From the NCBI GenBank assembly GCA_009746045.1, contig RPFO01000310.1, positions 293,234-355,233 of the forward strand: DNA of 62,000 nt, given 5' to 3'. The position numbers and the translations under genes are program-made. Each line of letters begins with the position of its first letter. The first letter of the stretch is position 1. Origin of the DNA: Mesostigma viride (lineage: Eukaryota; Streptophyta; Mesostigmatophyceae; Mesostigmatales; Mesostigmataceae). Positions 41,871 through 53,192 of this stretch are shown here, piece by piece. The notes under the pieces are model-generated. The model saw only the letters and a program-made list of their open reading frames with translations, was not told the DNA's origin and did no database searches.

Positions 41871-44800
41871 ATGGCGTCTGCGGCGGATCTTGCCGCGTAC
41901 ATAGCTCGTTTAGAGCAGGTTACAGCCAGGCTCGAGAAGCTTGAAGCTGCCAGCGGAGCTGGGGGGTCAGCCCCGGCAGCGTCTGCTCCAGCTGCCCCAG
42001 CGGCAGGTCCTTCAGCTGCCGCGTCGCCATCAGTAGCGGCATATCAGAAGATCCTGGACACGGAGCTTGCTGCTTTTCTAAAGGCTGCTGATGCCATCGG
42101 GGGAGAGGTCGGCACGATCAGCACCATTGTGGCTGCTGGATTCCAAACGGAGGCCGATGTTGTCAAAGCCATCGCCGCCTGCAAGCAACCGGGATTGCCC
42201 GATCTGCAGAAGTTGGTCGAGCCAGTGGGCGAGAAGATTAGTGTACTTGCGGGGCTGGCCAGCGGCAGGCGCACGGATGCCTTCAACCACATCAAGGCTG
42301 CCGCTGAATCCATGAATTCGCTCACGTGGGTCGTGTACACCGGGAAGGACTGCGGTGAGTGCGTCCACGCCTGTCCCATGGACTCTACACATTGATAATC
42401 CTCGGAGCTTCCCCTCGTCAATCACATACCATCGAGCATTGCCTGTCCGGCTGGTCCATTTCCCTCGCCCCTAGTGCTCTCGTTTCCGCCCCCTGCTCCC
42501 CGCCAGCGGCCTGGTGCCCCCCGTCGCAGGACCTACTTCTCAACCCCGGAATCACGCTTCCAACCTCTTTTTATTTGGTCTCCGGATCCGCTCAGCCTGC
42601 TACACGGCATGCCAAACTTCTTGCCCCCCCCCCCCCCATCCTTTTTGCCAGGCATGAGCCTCCCTGCAGGGCACGTGGAGGAGTCGTGGCAGTCGGCCGA
42701 GTTCTACTCCAACAAGGTGCTCGCCGAGTTCAGGGGGAAAGACCCCAAGCACGCCGAGTGGGTCAAGTGCCTCAAGGAGCTGCTCATGGCCCTCCGCACC
42801 TACGTGAAGTCCAACCATCCGATGGGTCCCAGCTGGAACGCCAACGGTGGTGACGTGGCCTCGTTCAAGGCGGGGAAGACCGCGGGACCGCCCCCGGTGC
42901 CAAAGGCAGGCCCACCCCCGCCCCCGAAGGCCCCACCCCCCCCGGCTCCGTCGGCGGCCCCTGCAGCGGGGGCTGGTCAGCCCACGGGCATGGACGCGGT
43001 GTTTGCGCAGCTGAACAAGGGGGAGGCGGTCACGTCGGGTGGGTGCTGTGGTGGTGGTGGTCGGGTGGGTTCCGTGGTGGCGATGGTAGGGTGGGTGTTG
43101 TGGCGGTGGTCCTATCAGGAAGCGAGGATGGTCGTTTGGTATCGTATGCGATGAGGTGGATCTCATTATCCTAGGCAGTAGCATAGTGATGGTTTTGTAG
43201 GGCATGTCCTGTCGGCTGGTCGGGTAGCAGATGCCTTGGCCTGATGATGACCGTTTGGTAGCGCACGCGCTGTCCGCTTTTTGTCATCACTAGTGATAGT
43301 CATTGTCATCGTTTTGGTAGGGGAGGTCCTGTCGTGGTGACAGCGTGTGCGCTGTCATGACCTGATGACGTGTTTTTAAAGCTAGACGTAAGCGATGTTG
43401 GGGTGGCTGGGTTAGGCCCTCGTTGGTGACGATTGTCTCGATGGACATGACATGCCCGCGAGAATCGCGGTTCTGAGTTGGTACAACCGCTTGCATTTTT
43501 AGGTGGTGGCTTCAACTTCCTTTTTAACCCTCATACTCCCCCGAAGCCCTTAACTCTGCCCCCGCCCCTCCCCCACCCCCCCCTGGTGGCCCACCCCTTC
43601 ACTCCTCCTGCGATGGCCCTTGGCCCGCGCCCAATACGGGGGGGGGGCGGACACGACATGGGTATGGTTTTGTGTGAAGTGTACATCACTGCATCGTCGC
43701 CGGGATGCATAGCAGCGCCTTTTGGGCCGTATGGCAGGCCACCTCGCTGGATATGTTGTTTTTTGTTGTTGTTGTGTGTGTCGGCTCTGGTGTCGTGAGT
43801 TTCAAGGCATTTGTGGCTGTGTGGCGGCCACATGTCACTCCCACGGTCAGTCCATTCCTGGATGGTCCTCCCCTTCCCCATCCACTTGCCCGCCCGCCCC
43901 CCCCCCCCGGACCCCACCATCCTTGGCCCAGCCTCGAGAAGGTGGCGGATGACAGCGCTCATGGCCATGCTTCATGGATCAATTGACTATCTACCTACTG
44001 GATAAGTATGTTTTTATAAGTATACTCCCATCTTTTTCCGGTATGCCAGCGCTCGGTTGCTGGTGACATACACCAATGGTTGCCCTCATCGCTACCCCTT
44101 CCCACCACCCCATGCCTGAACCCCTACCCCCCCCCCCCCAGGCCTGAAGAAGGTCACCGCCGACATGAAGACCAAAAACCGCACGGACCGGACCGGCGCG
44201 GTGCCGGCCGCCGCGTCCAAGGCGGGGGGGGAGCTCGCAGCCGCCGCCAGCAAGGCGCCCGTTGCCGCCAAGACGACATTCGAGCTGCAGCAGGGGCGCA
44301 AGTGAGTCATGGGTTGTTTGACACTCTTCGCTTGCTAATCAAGGCAGCGCATGGTCTGTCACTGTGGAGACATTTTGCAAGCTCACAGCAGCAGGGGCGC
44401 AAGTGACGCGTGGGTTAGTTGTTTTTGATAGCTTGTTATTAACACAGCTTATGATCTGGTGCATTGCCTTTGGATGCTCAAGCTGAAGCAGGGGCACGCA
44501 TAGGTAACGAGCTGTCGGGTGATGGAAGTTTTTCAAGTCAGGATATCATATGATATGGTAAGCTGCAGGTTGGAAGAGTATATATAAGTTTTAGCTGCCG
44601 CAGGGGTGCTTGTGAGCAGGAATGGGCTTTGCAGAACGGATTGTTGCAGCAGGAAAATTTATGATTTGTCGGACAGCGTTTGAGATGCGAAGCGATGCTG
44701 CAGCAGGGGATGCATTATCAATCAAATTCTGGAAACAGAATCCTTGTGTAGAGCAGTGTGCGCGTTCCGTGTCGGATTGGTTTGCGCGCGGTGTGTGCTG

Positions 44801-47800
44801 CCCATCGTTGTGCTTGGGCTTACCTGACGCAGTCTACGTGTAAGTGAATCAATTTGTTATTCCTTGTGCTTTTGTACCCTGTTGCACTGGTAATCACGTT
44901 GCTCATAATTTTTTTTGCCGAGGGTTGTCATGAAGCTATTGTGGGAAGAAGGTTGTCATGAGGCTATTGCCCACTTTAATAAGCATTCCATCTGGTACGA
45001 TTGGTACTGGCTCCTTTGTGGATGCAAAATTCTTTGTTTTCTTCTCCTGTATGTCTTTTTTCCGTTAATTCCTCTCGCTAACGGTTAATTAATACCTGTC
45101 AATGGGCAGCGCGGGAATTAATTTGGTCCTCCACGCATGCCCCCCCCCCCCCCCTCTCCCTCCTCTCTCTCCCCCCCCCCTTTGTTCTCTGTCTCCCCTT
45201 CCACCCACCCACCCCACCCACCCTGTCAGGTGGGTGGTGGAGAACTTCGTGGACAAGAAGGACATTGTCATCACCAACACGGACGCCAAGCAGACGGTCT
45301 ACATCTTTGGGTGCAAGAACTGCGTCGTCAAGGTCGAAGGTGAGTGGCAGTTATCGGCGATAGATGCGCCTCGATAAGCGTTATGGTAAGGCAAAACATT
45401 CACGGTTGCAGGCACTGTGCCGTCAAGGTCGGAGGTGCGTGGTTGCAGGCACTGTGTCGTTAAGGTCGGAGGTGCGTGGTTGCAGGCACTGTGTCGTTAA
45501 GGTCGGAGGTGCGTGGCCGTTGGCGCTGTGTCGTCAAGGTCGGAGGTGCGTAGCATTTGGCACTGATAACTGTGGCTTGACGTGTGCGATATTCCGGGCA
45601 AGCAACAGGGGGCATAGCCGATGCTAGCCGAATCAACCAAGCGTATACTGTGGAGCAGACAATATATGCACAGATGCAAGTCCTGGAATGCGGAAGGTTT
45701 ATGGGTGTGCACGTGGGTGCGATGGCTGTGTCCTCTTGTTTGGACAAATGGTGGACAAATGGTGAGGTGAAGTGCCCCCCCCCGTGAATGGCCGCATAAG
45801 ATCTCAAGGCCCGTATCTCAAGAGCCATGAGCCATGTATTTGTTGACCATCGAGTTTTTCCCTGGGTGGCTACAGGGTGTCCCAGGTCGTTAAGCTGATC
45901 CCTTGAGGTTGTGGGAGATAAGCACACCATGGCACTCCCAGTTGGAACGTTGACCTCTGTAATTTGAAACATGTCTTTGAATTCACATGTCGTCATCCTC
46001 CGAATCAGTATCCTAATAATTGATACAGTGAAGACACACCCATTTGGTTCCCCTGCTTCCTTCTGGGGGCCATCCCTGGTTTCACGATGCTAGTACTCAA
46101 GCCTTCTGCCCGATCTCTCACATACCCGCGCCCCTCTCCCCCCCCCCCCACCCCCACCCTCCAGGCAAGGTTAACAACATCACGATGGACAAGTGCAACC
46201 GGACAGCGCTGGTCTTCTCGGTACGTGGCCCTTGCCCGTGAGACAAGTTTTCAGATGTTTAATGGTATAGTATATAATGCTTTATTCTACTACATGTTTA
46301 ATATCATACGTCTGCGTGGCCCTTGTGTGACAGCATCTTTAATTAATTATGTAGTAGTATACATTCTAAGTAGTGTTTCATATGTTTGCATGGCCCTTGT
46401 TTGCGAGACAAGTTGCCTATCGGTTTTTCTCGTTCTACCCTCCCCTGCATGCACATGCCCCATCGTTGCGTTGCAGATACTGCCCCTGCCCTCTCGCCTC
46501 AGGGCTTCTCAACCCGCCACAGGACCCCCTCCCCCCCCCTTCTTTATGTGCTAGAGCTTATGTCTTCAGGTGTTTCAGGGCCATCCTGTTGCTTCTGATT
46601 ATTGCTTCTTATTGTTATTTTTGCCGTCCTGTTGCTAATAATTAGGGGGGCCATCCTGTTTCAGGGACATCCTGTTGCTTCTTATTGTTATTTTTGCCCC
46701 GTCCTGTTGCTAATATTTTTTGGGGCCATCCTGTTTCAGGGCCGTCCTGTTGCTCATTTGTTTATTGGCCATCCTGGTTTTGGGTAGCCTGTTGCCTTTT
46801 TGTCTACTCCTCCGCCCTTCCCCTTCCTTTGTCGGGGCGGGAGTGTGCACACCTTGTACAACATCGTCACGGGCCAACTTGTGTGTGCCATGCTGTGATG
46901 GTGTCCGAGGGCCATACAGTTGCCGTTCCTGGTGGAGCGTGCACTCTTTGTGCAAGATCATCGCAAAATCCAAGCCGTGCGTGCCATGGCCAGGCTTGTG
47001 CTCTAGCTGTGCTGCTCGTAAATCATCCAGCCAGCCCCACTCTCTTGTTTTGGCTTGGCTGCTTGATCAAGCGTCTGCAGTTGCCTTTTTTCTTTAGCTT
47101 TCACCCCACCCTTTTCCTCCCAGTTTCTGTCCAGCTCGCATGTCTGTGCATGTGCGATGGCGATGCTCTTGCTCATTTTTCGCCACTCTTTTTGTTCTTA
47201 TTTTGCCACTCTTAACTTTTGTTCTTGTTTTGCCATTCTTTTGTTTTCATTATTATTATATAGACATTCTTATTTGTTGTCCTTGTTTTGCCATTCTTAT
47301 TTTTTGTTCTTGTTTTTCCGCTGTTTTTTTTTTGTTCTTATTTTGCCATTCTTTTTTTTCGTTCTTGATTTGCCATTCTTATTTGTTGTTCTTATTTTGC
47401 CATCCTTATATTTTTCTTGTTTTTCCATTGTTATTTTTTGTTCTTGTTTTGCCATTCTTATTTTTTGTTCTTGTTTTGCCATTCTTATTTCTTGTTCTTA
47501 CGTTGCCATCCTTATTTTTCGTTCTTGTTTTGCCATGCTTATTTTTTGTTCTTATTTTGCCATCCTGATTTAATGTTCTTATTTTGCCATCCTTATTTCT
47601 TGCTCTTCTCTTCCCAATCCTCTTGCCAATCTTTGTTCTGTCTGTGCAGGACGTCGTCGCGGCGTGTGAGATCGTCAACTGCCACAGCGTGGAGGTGCAG
47701 TGCCAGGTGAGGGGTGTGGCGCTCTCTCTGTTCGTAGAGCAGAGGCGACTAGTGTGCAGGATTGTTATGTATAGCAGAGGAGGCTAGTGTGCAGTAGTAT

Positions 47801-50448
47801 TATCTATAGCAGAGGAGGCTAGTATGCCTATAGCAGAGGAGGCTGGGATGCCTAAAGCAAAGGAGGCTAGGATGCCTGTAGTAGAGGAGGCTAGTGGGTG
47901 ACAAGCAGGGTAGATAGCTGAGGGCACTCGCAGCGCGGGGGTCCACTGCCATGAACAGAGTGTGCCTCTAGCAGTGCCATGTACAGACTGTGCCTATAGC
48001 AGGGAATACTTGTTGGCATCACGCCAGACTGGCGGGGCAGGCGAGCACCCAACCACTAGCACTAGCAGGGAAAAACTTTGAGGTCACTAACCGTATCAGT
48101 GCTGCGCAAGCACGTTGCCCTCACGAATAGCTGCACGCGTGAATTGGTTCATAGGTCTAGTAGGCACACGGCTATTCCTTGAGAGGGTCATCTGTTTATA
48201 TATATGCTAGTTGGCACATGGCTATTCCTTGAGAGGGTCACCTGTTTATATATATGCTAGTAGGCACATGGCTATTCCTTGAGAGGGTCACCTGTTTATA
48301 TATTACTAGTAGGCACATGGCTATTCCTTGAGAGGGTCACCTGTTTATATATATGCTAGTAGGGGTCACATGTTTAGGCACCTCTAGTGGAAGCATGTTT
48401 ACCAGTTCAGCCACCTATACCTTTTCAGGCACGTGGCTGCTACGTCACGACTTGTGTGTGGCAGGTTACGGGAGATTATTGTCGCCCTTAGCCGTCTGTG
48501 CATTCTTATCACAGGCCCAAGGTGCGCTGACCGATTGAAGGTGTTGGGCCTACCATCCACGATGCAAGCATGCGTGGGCAGGCAGGCTCTCCTACAACTG
48601 ATGCTTTACCCATTAGAGCGGTAATGCATTGTGTATTTTTAGATATCGGCGACACTTCTGGTGTCCATCAACCCCAATACATCACTGGAACTAGGTGATT
48701 TAAGATACGACCTCATCATGGGTTGAGTACATGACTATCAATCTGAGCGTTCGAACAGGCAAAGCACCCACGGTGGCCATTGAAATCTCCAGCAGCTAGT
48801 AATTCCTTTCTATACAAACAATTAGCAATCATAGATATGCAATAATCTCACGATATCCAACTGCCTTGATCACACAGATACCACCGTCATTCGCGTTGTC
48901 CCCACAGGGCAAGGTGCCACCATCACGGTTGACAACTTTGGGCAGCCAGTAATGCATTCTAAATCTAAGTTTGAGATACTGATACGCACATATGTAAATG
49001 CACATGTCATTGCTTGTAAATGCTGCCCCTGCAGGGCAAGGCGCCGACCATTGCCATCGACAACTGCGGCGGCTGCCAGCTGTACCTGAGCAAGGACTCG
49101 CTGGACGCGGGCATCACCACCGCCAAGTCGAGCGAGGTCAACGTGATGGTGCCGGGCGCCACGCCCGAGGCCGACATGGTGTGTGCACGTATTCTTTTTG
49201 GTACTGGTGGCCCTGGCTAAACGCAACTATTTAGTTATTTAGTTACTGTAGTTATTGTAGGTATTGTAGGTATTGTAGTTACTGTAGTATATCATCAATT
49301 ATACTGTAGCGTATGTTTGCGCCACGCTTCAGGCCGCAATGGTGCATGCAGGTGGGAGGGGGGCGGGGGGCGTTAATGGGGCATTAAGGGTGTTCGTGGT
49401 TTTACTGATGAGATTGTTTGCTACTGGCGACGTGGTGCTTACGGTTCTGGTTTTCTTGTGACTACCCGGACTAGCCACTAGTAAGCATTTTTCTTGTGAT
49501 GGCGTGCGCTTGGGGCGGTGTGGTTGAGATGGGTCGTGGGCGGCATGGGCTGTGGGTTGTGCCGGCATAGGATGCCTTCGTTATGGCAGTTCTGATACAG
49601 GACTGCGACTGGCGGGGTTGCATGTTGCAATTGCATTACGTTTATTTTTATTCCTTGTTAGTGATATAAGACGCTTTTAGATGTCGTGAAGCATTAATAC
49701 TGGCATGCGGATTCTTCCAGGTTTCTGGCCTGCACTGGTTGACTCTTTGATACGATACGCGCTCGTGGAGGTGATATCATTGTCGTGGGGGTAGTGGCAC
49801 CGTGCTCATGCTGGCTTTGTTTGCTTGTATACTTGTAAATCACATCTTTATGGGTTACAGGCTATCAACTCTTCTTAAACAAGTTGTTTGTTCACTTAAG
49901 CAAGTGGAAACCTTTTACACATATGCATGGTGCATGCTCGTGAAGCCTTTACGTCTTTGGCGGATGTTTTTTTGAAATGGGAGGAGTGCGGAAGGCCACT
50001 CTATCTTGCACACGCACAAGCACATGCATGCACTTGAGGAAACCAGATGTCGTAAGTCAAGCACAGGGCATCGTGATGGTGGACACCGGCGCAAGGAGAT
50101 TCGTGCAGCGTGCTGCGCCTTTTGGTTTGGTTGCGGATTGGCGGACGAGCTGGAATGCAGTGCCATTTGTAGTCGCATGTGGCAGTTTAGTGCTATTTTT
50201 GGTCCTACGTTTGCCACCTGTGGAGTACGATTACGTGACTCCCCCCCCCCCCCCTACCCCTAATATTCTGTCTTGCTTCTGAAATGCTTCCGTGATGCTT
50301 TCTCGCCCTTTCCGTGATGTTTTCCGCGATGTTCTCACCATTTTCCCGCCATGGTTTGCAGGTCGAGTTTGCTCTGCCGGAGCAATTCCAGCACTCGTTC
50401 GTGGACGGTTCGTTCAAGACCACCCCGGTGTCCCATTCCGCCGCATAG
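41871..50448 (+). CDS. CAP: Adenylyl cyclase-associated protein (CAP/Srv2), 8 exons, 494 aa
   Basis: CAP recycles actin: the N-terminal half helps cofilin disassemble filaments and the C-terminal CARP domain exchanges nucleotide on G-actin. Exons: 41871-42354, 42652-43038, 44142-44301, 45230-45339, 46165-46220, 47650-47706, 49035-49178, 50362-50448; all GT/AG, phases join to 495 codons, the normal family length. The N-terminus has the RLE-type helix (YIARLEQVTARLEKLEA), then the helical folded domain (SLPAGHVEESWQSAEFYSNK), a PPPPPKAPPPP profilin/SH3-type linker, FELQQGRKWVVENF, and the CARP beta-helix (VYIFGCKNCVVKVEGKVNNI, LYLSKDSLDAGITTAKSSEV) ending EFALPEQFQHSF. Cytoplasmic. Introns are long and carry exon-edge repeats. 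Identification is firm from motif order. Confidence 0.95.
44379..44720 (+). repeat. Four diverged copies of the CAP exon 3 end in intron 3
   Basis: The exon end and donor CAGCAGGGGCGCAA-gtgagtcatggg (44288-44313) recurs at 44388-44413 (AGCAGGGGCGCAAGTGACGC), about 44486-44506, 44596-44620 and 44697-44713, becoming more diverged with distance. Period about 100-110 bp. Confidence 0.85.
45411..45555 (+). repeat. Four 37-bp copies of the CAP exon 4 end in intron 4
   Basis: The exon end GCGTCGTCAAGGTCGAAG-gtgagtgg is followed by four 37-bp units with GTGTCGTTAAGGTCGGAGGT plus GCGTGG, starting with GCACTGT at 45413, 45450 and 45487 and with GCGCTGT at 45524. Each unit keeps a GT donor-like site. 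Confidence 0.9.
46305..46420 (+). repeat. Two copies of the CAP exon 5 donor region
   Basis: The intron start GTACGTGGCCCTTGCCCGTG-agacaagtt recurs as ATACGTCTGCGTGGCCCTTG at about 46306 and TTTGCATGGCCCTTGTTTGC-gagacaagtt at about 46384. Confidence 0.75.
47190..47640 (+). repeat. T-rich minisatellite of about 29 bp in CAP intron 5
   Basis: About a dozen diverged units of TTTTTTGTTCTTGTTTTGCC-ATTCTTA run up to the acceptor of exon 6, providing an unusually long pyrimidine-rich approach to the splice site. Confidence 0.85.
47735..47905 (+). repeat. Short tandem repeat after CAP exon 6
   Basis: Diverged units of about 35 bp around TAGCAGAGGAGGCTAGTGTG begin 30 bp after the donor and shorten toward the right. 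Confidence 0.75.
48155..48370 (+). repeat. 58-bp tandem repeat in CAP intron 6
   Basis: Four units containing GGCACATGGCTATTCCTTGA followed by GAGGGTCACCTGTTTATATA and TATGCTAGTA, nearly identical. Confidence 0.9.
48900..48955 (+). repeat. Copy of the CAP exon 7 start with its own acceptor
   Basis: GTCCCCACAG then GGCAAGGTGCCACCATCACG copies the exon 7 start (CTGCAG then GGCAAGGCGCCGACCATTGC) 127 bp upstream and ends CAGCCAG like the corresponding exon stretch GCTGCCAG. No donor follows, so it is a pseudo-exon start. Confidence 0.85.
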
Positions 50449-51752
50449 AGCCGGGTCACCAATGCAGCAGGTGGTGGCCTTGACCAGGGCTATCTGTGGA
50501 AAAAGGTGTACTATTATTTTGGCCACTTGCACAAGGATGTCACAGGGTGTCTCCTGCTGACACTGGCCACCCCTGCACGCCCTGCAGCCACGGGGTACCA
50601 GCAATATATACATGCTGACCTCCATGGCCACAGTTGTCTCACTTAATGCTGGCCTCCATGGCATACTGGATTCCTCCAGTAGGCATCTGGGATGCGTTGT
50701 CTTGGGATGTTGGTCATCCTGTTGATGTGCTGTCACGGCATTGTGCGGGGTCTTCATTTCTTACTTTTATTTGTGTGACGTTCGCATCTGCTGAGAATGA
50801 TGGGTGGGTTTGCATTGAAAAAAAGATGTGAATTGTTAGTATAGGAGCAACTACGGAAATGCACTAGCGTATTCTAGTGTGCGGGAACGCACGCTCATTT
50901 GCTGTATTCTCATATCAATGAGACAACCAGTACTGTCATATTGTTTGATATTTCATGCAATCAATTCTGAACCACATGCAATGACGGCTTGCGCATGCAT
51001 GCTTCTCTTGCATGTAAGTAGCTGGGTGTTGATGGACTATGTTCAAAGCTCGTGCGCATATCAAAATGAGACATCTAGACCAGACCAGAAACGTGGACAG
51101 TCCAGTCCATTCTCGGTAGGCATATCGGGCGGGGCCGCGGTTGTCACACAGGGCTTGCCTGGCCTGGATGACGGCAGGGAGCCGATGCAGGCTGGTGAAC
51201 CGGGGCGGACGCCGGGGGGGCAGTAGGGTCCCAGCTGCGGGCAGTTTGCCAGTGAGGTACCGGAGGGCGGCGGCGGTCAGCTGGGTGTGGCAGCCCGGGA
51301 GGTCCAGCGCGTCGACAAACGCCTCCGTGGCGCGCTTATGGGCGAGCTTGTCGGGGAAGCCCTCGATCAAGAGCTTCGTCAGATCGATTTCTCAAGCAGT
51401 ACTGGAGTTTACGCAAATCATGCAGGTGGGGTCACACATCTACGGGAGTGCAAGGGGAAGCGCAGGCGGTTGCGGGCGGAGTCTGATCGATAGATAGTCT
51501 TGAACATTAATTAGTGCGGCCTGAACAGTTATATTGTCGTCAGAAAGCAACAAACGTGAAAAGTTATCTAACTTGCCGAACATCAGCACGATGTGGTGCG
51601 GACTGCTGGCGGTGTGCCGCGCCGATCCTGATCAGGGAAATTTGGCGACCCTCCAAGGCCGGCCGGAAAGAGGCGCGGGTCACTAGCTCCCGTGTCACTT
51701 AACCAAAACACACCAAATATCCAGGCCGGCTTTAAGCCCATGCAACCCCCCC
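50449..51752. other. 3' flank of CAP with a possible minus-strand coding remnant
   Basis: Mostly non-coding. On the minus strand 51385-51110 a coding-like frame reads IEGFPDKLAHKRATEAFVDA, then LPGCHTQLTAAALRYLTGKL and LHRLPAVIQARQALCDNRGP. I do not recognise it; it could be an exon or a retroelement remnant. Everything else here lacks recognisable structure. Confidence 0.35.
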
Positions 51753-51949
51753 GTTTACATTCCCACCTAGCTTGCACAGGAAGTAGCTTAGAATGTATTC
51801 AAAGCCATATGCCCCTTCTCTGGGATATTAATTAATTAATTAATTAGGAACATCACTCCGTTGGGAGTCAATGTAGCACATATCCCTGAGAAGGGGCATA
51901 TGGCTTTTAATACATTCTAGGCTACTTCCTGCAAGGGTGGGAATGTAAG
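51753..51949. repeat. Inverted repeat of retroelement 3' UTRs around a hairpin tail
   Basis: Left arm 51753-51828 (GTTTACATTCCCACC...GGGATAT) and right arm 51880-51949 are inverted copies with small differences. Between them lie a TTAA tail and hairpin (GGAACATCACTCCGTTGGGA). Both arms are the 3' UTR of the ORF1-only element. Confidence 0.85.
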
Positions 51950-53115
51950 CGACCCTTGCTCTAGGTGCACCAAGGCACCTGCACCCTCATGATGTATCGC
52001 GCTATGCCCAGCTAAGGGGGAGCATGCCTGTGAGGGAGGAAGATCATCATGGCTATACAAGAGCTATGGCATGGCTTCTCTACAGCCCCTGCTGGCCCTG
52101 CCGGCGATGCTCCTCCCGGCATCCCGACCTGGGCGGACATGCTTAAGCAGCACGCCACCTCCACCACCTCCGCCGTCGCCGCCCAGCTTAAGCAGCAGAC
52201 GCTGGACCTCCGCGAGGAGGCCGAGCTCGCCAAGCGCAGCCTTAACGTCATAGTCAAGCACTTCGACCCGCTGCAGGACGAGACCTCCGAGACCCTTGCC
52301 CTGGCGTTTGAGAACAAAATCCTTGTCCCCATGGCTATCACTGGTAAGGGCAAGCCGCGGGGGGTGACCCGCCTTCCCCGCTCGCGGGGTAAGGCCGGCC
52401 CCTCCCCCTTGCTCCTCACCTTTGACACCATGGCGGATAAGATGGAGTTCCTCAAGTGTCGCAAGCGGCTTGGGGGGACCGCCTACACGCTGGACGACGA
52501 CTTGACCTTGACGCAGCAACAACGGCGACGGGAGCTATGGCCGACCTACCTCCAGCTTCGGCAGACGGCGGGGCAGAAGCCGGTCTACTGGAAGGGGGCG
52601 GACATCTACGTCGCCCACAAGCCCTGGCAGGCGACCCCTGCCGCCCCAGCCACCCCAGCCACCCCAGCCTAGGGAATATATAGCAGTAGTGTAGACTAGA
52701 AAGCTTAGTGACGTGGCCATGTATGCCTACGTGACGGGCCCACACCCGCCCTTGCAATAGCCGTAGCAATTTCGAGTCATGCTTTGCCCATGCAGGGAGT
52801 TACTCCCTGCTGAGAGGCCATGTGTACCCTAGCTATAGCCTAGCCACATACCTTCCACCCCATATGTCATGCAGGCCTTCTAGGCCCTCTCCTCAAGCCC
52901 CCCCTGGGTGCCTGTGCTTGATTAGGAGGCATGAACCACCATGGAGGTGCAGGTGCACCTAGTGCACCCAGAGCAGGTGATAGTTGTACATCCTACACCT
53001 GCAGGTTGTCGCCCTGATTGTATTACAAACCCATAGATGCCCCTTTCTCAGGGCTATGTGTTACATATGCTCCCCACGGAGCTATGATTTTAATTTAATT
53101 TTAATTTTAATTTCT
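51950..53115 (+). mobile_element. ORF1-only retroelement, 5'-truncated copy
   Basis: 51950-52076 continues the inverted (minus-oriented) 3' UTR. At about 52077 it switches to a plus-strand ORF1 ending at 52672 (about 198 residues): TSAVAAQLKQQTLDLREEAE, LAKRSLNVIVKHF (RRM-like), LTLTQQQRRRELWPTYLQLR and VYWKGADIYVAHKPW, as in L1 ORF1 C-terminal domains. A 3' UTR follows and ends with ACATATGCTCCCCACGGAGC at about 53064 and a TTTTAA-type tail. No reverse transcriptase is present between ORF1 and the tail. Confidence 0.75.
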
Positions 53116-53192
53116 CTACAGAGAGCATCTCTCTGCATGGCATAGCATGGCGAAATTCTTAATGCAACATCCACGGGGGTCCCGTTATAGGC

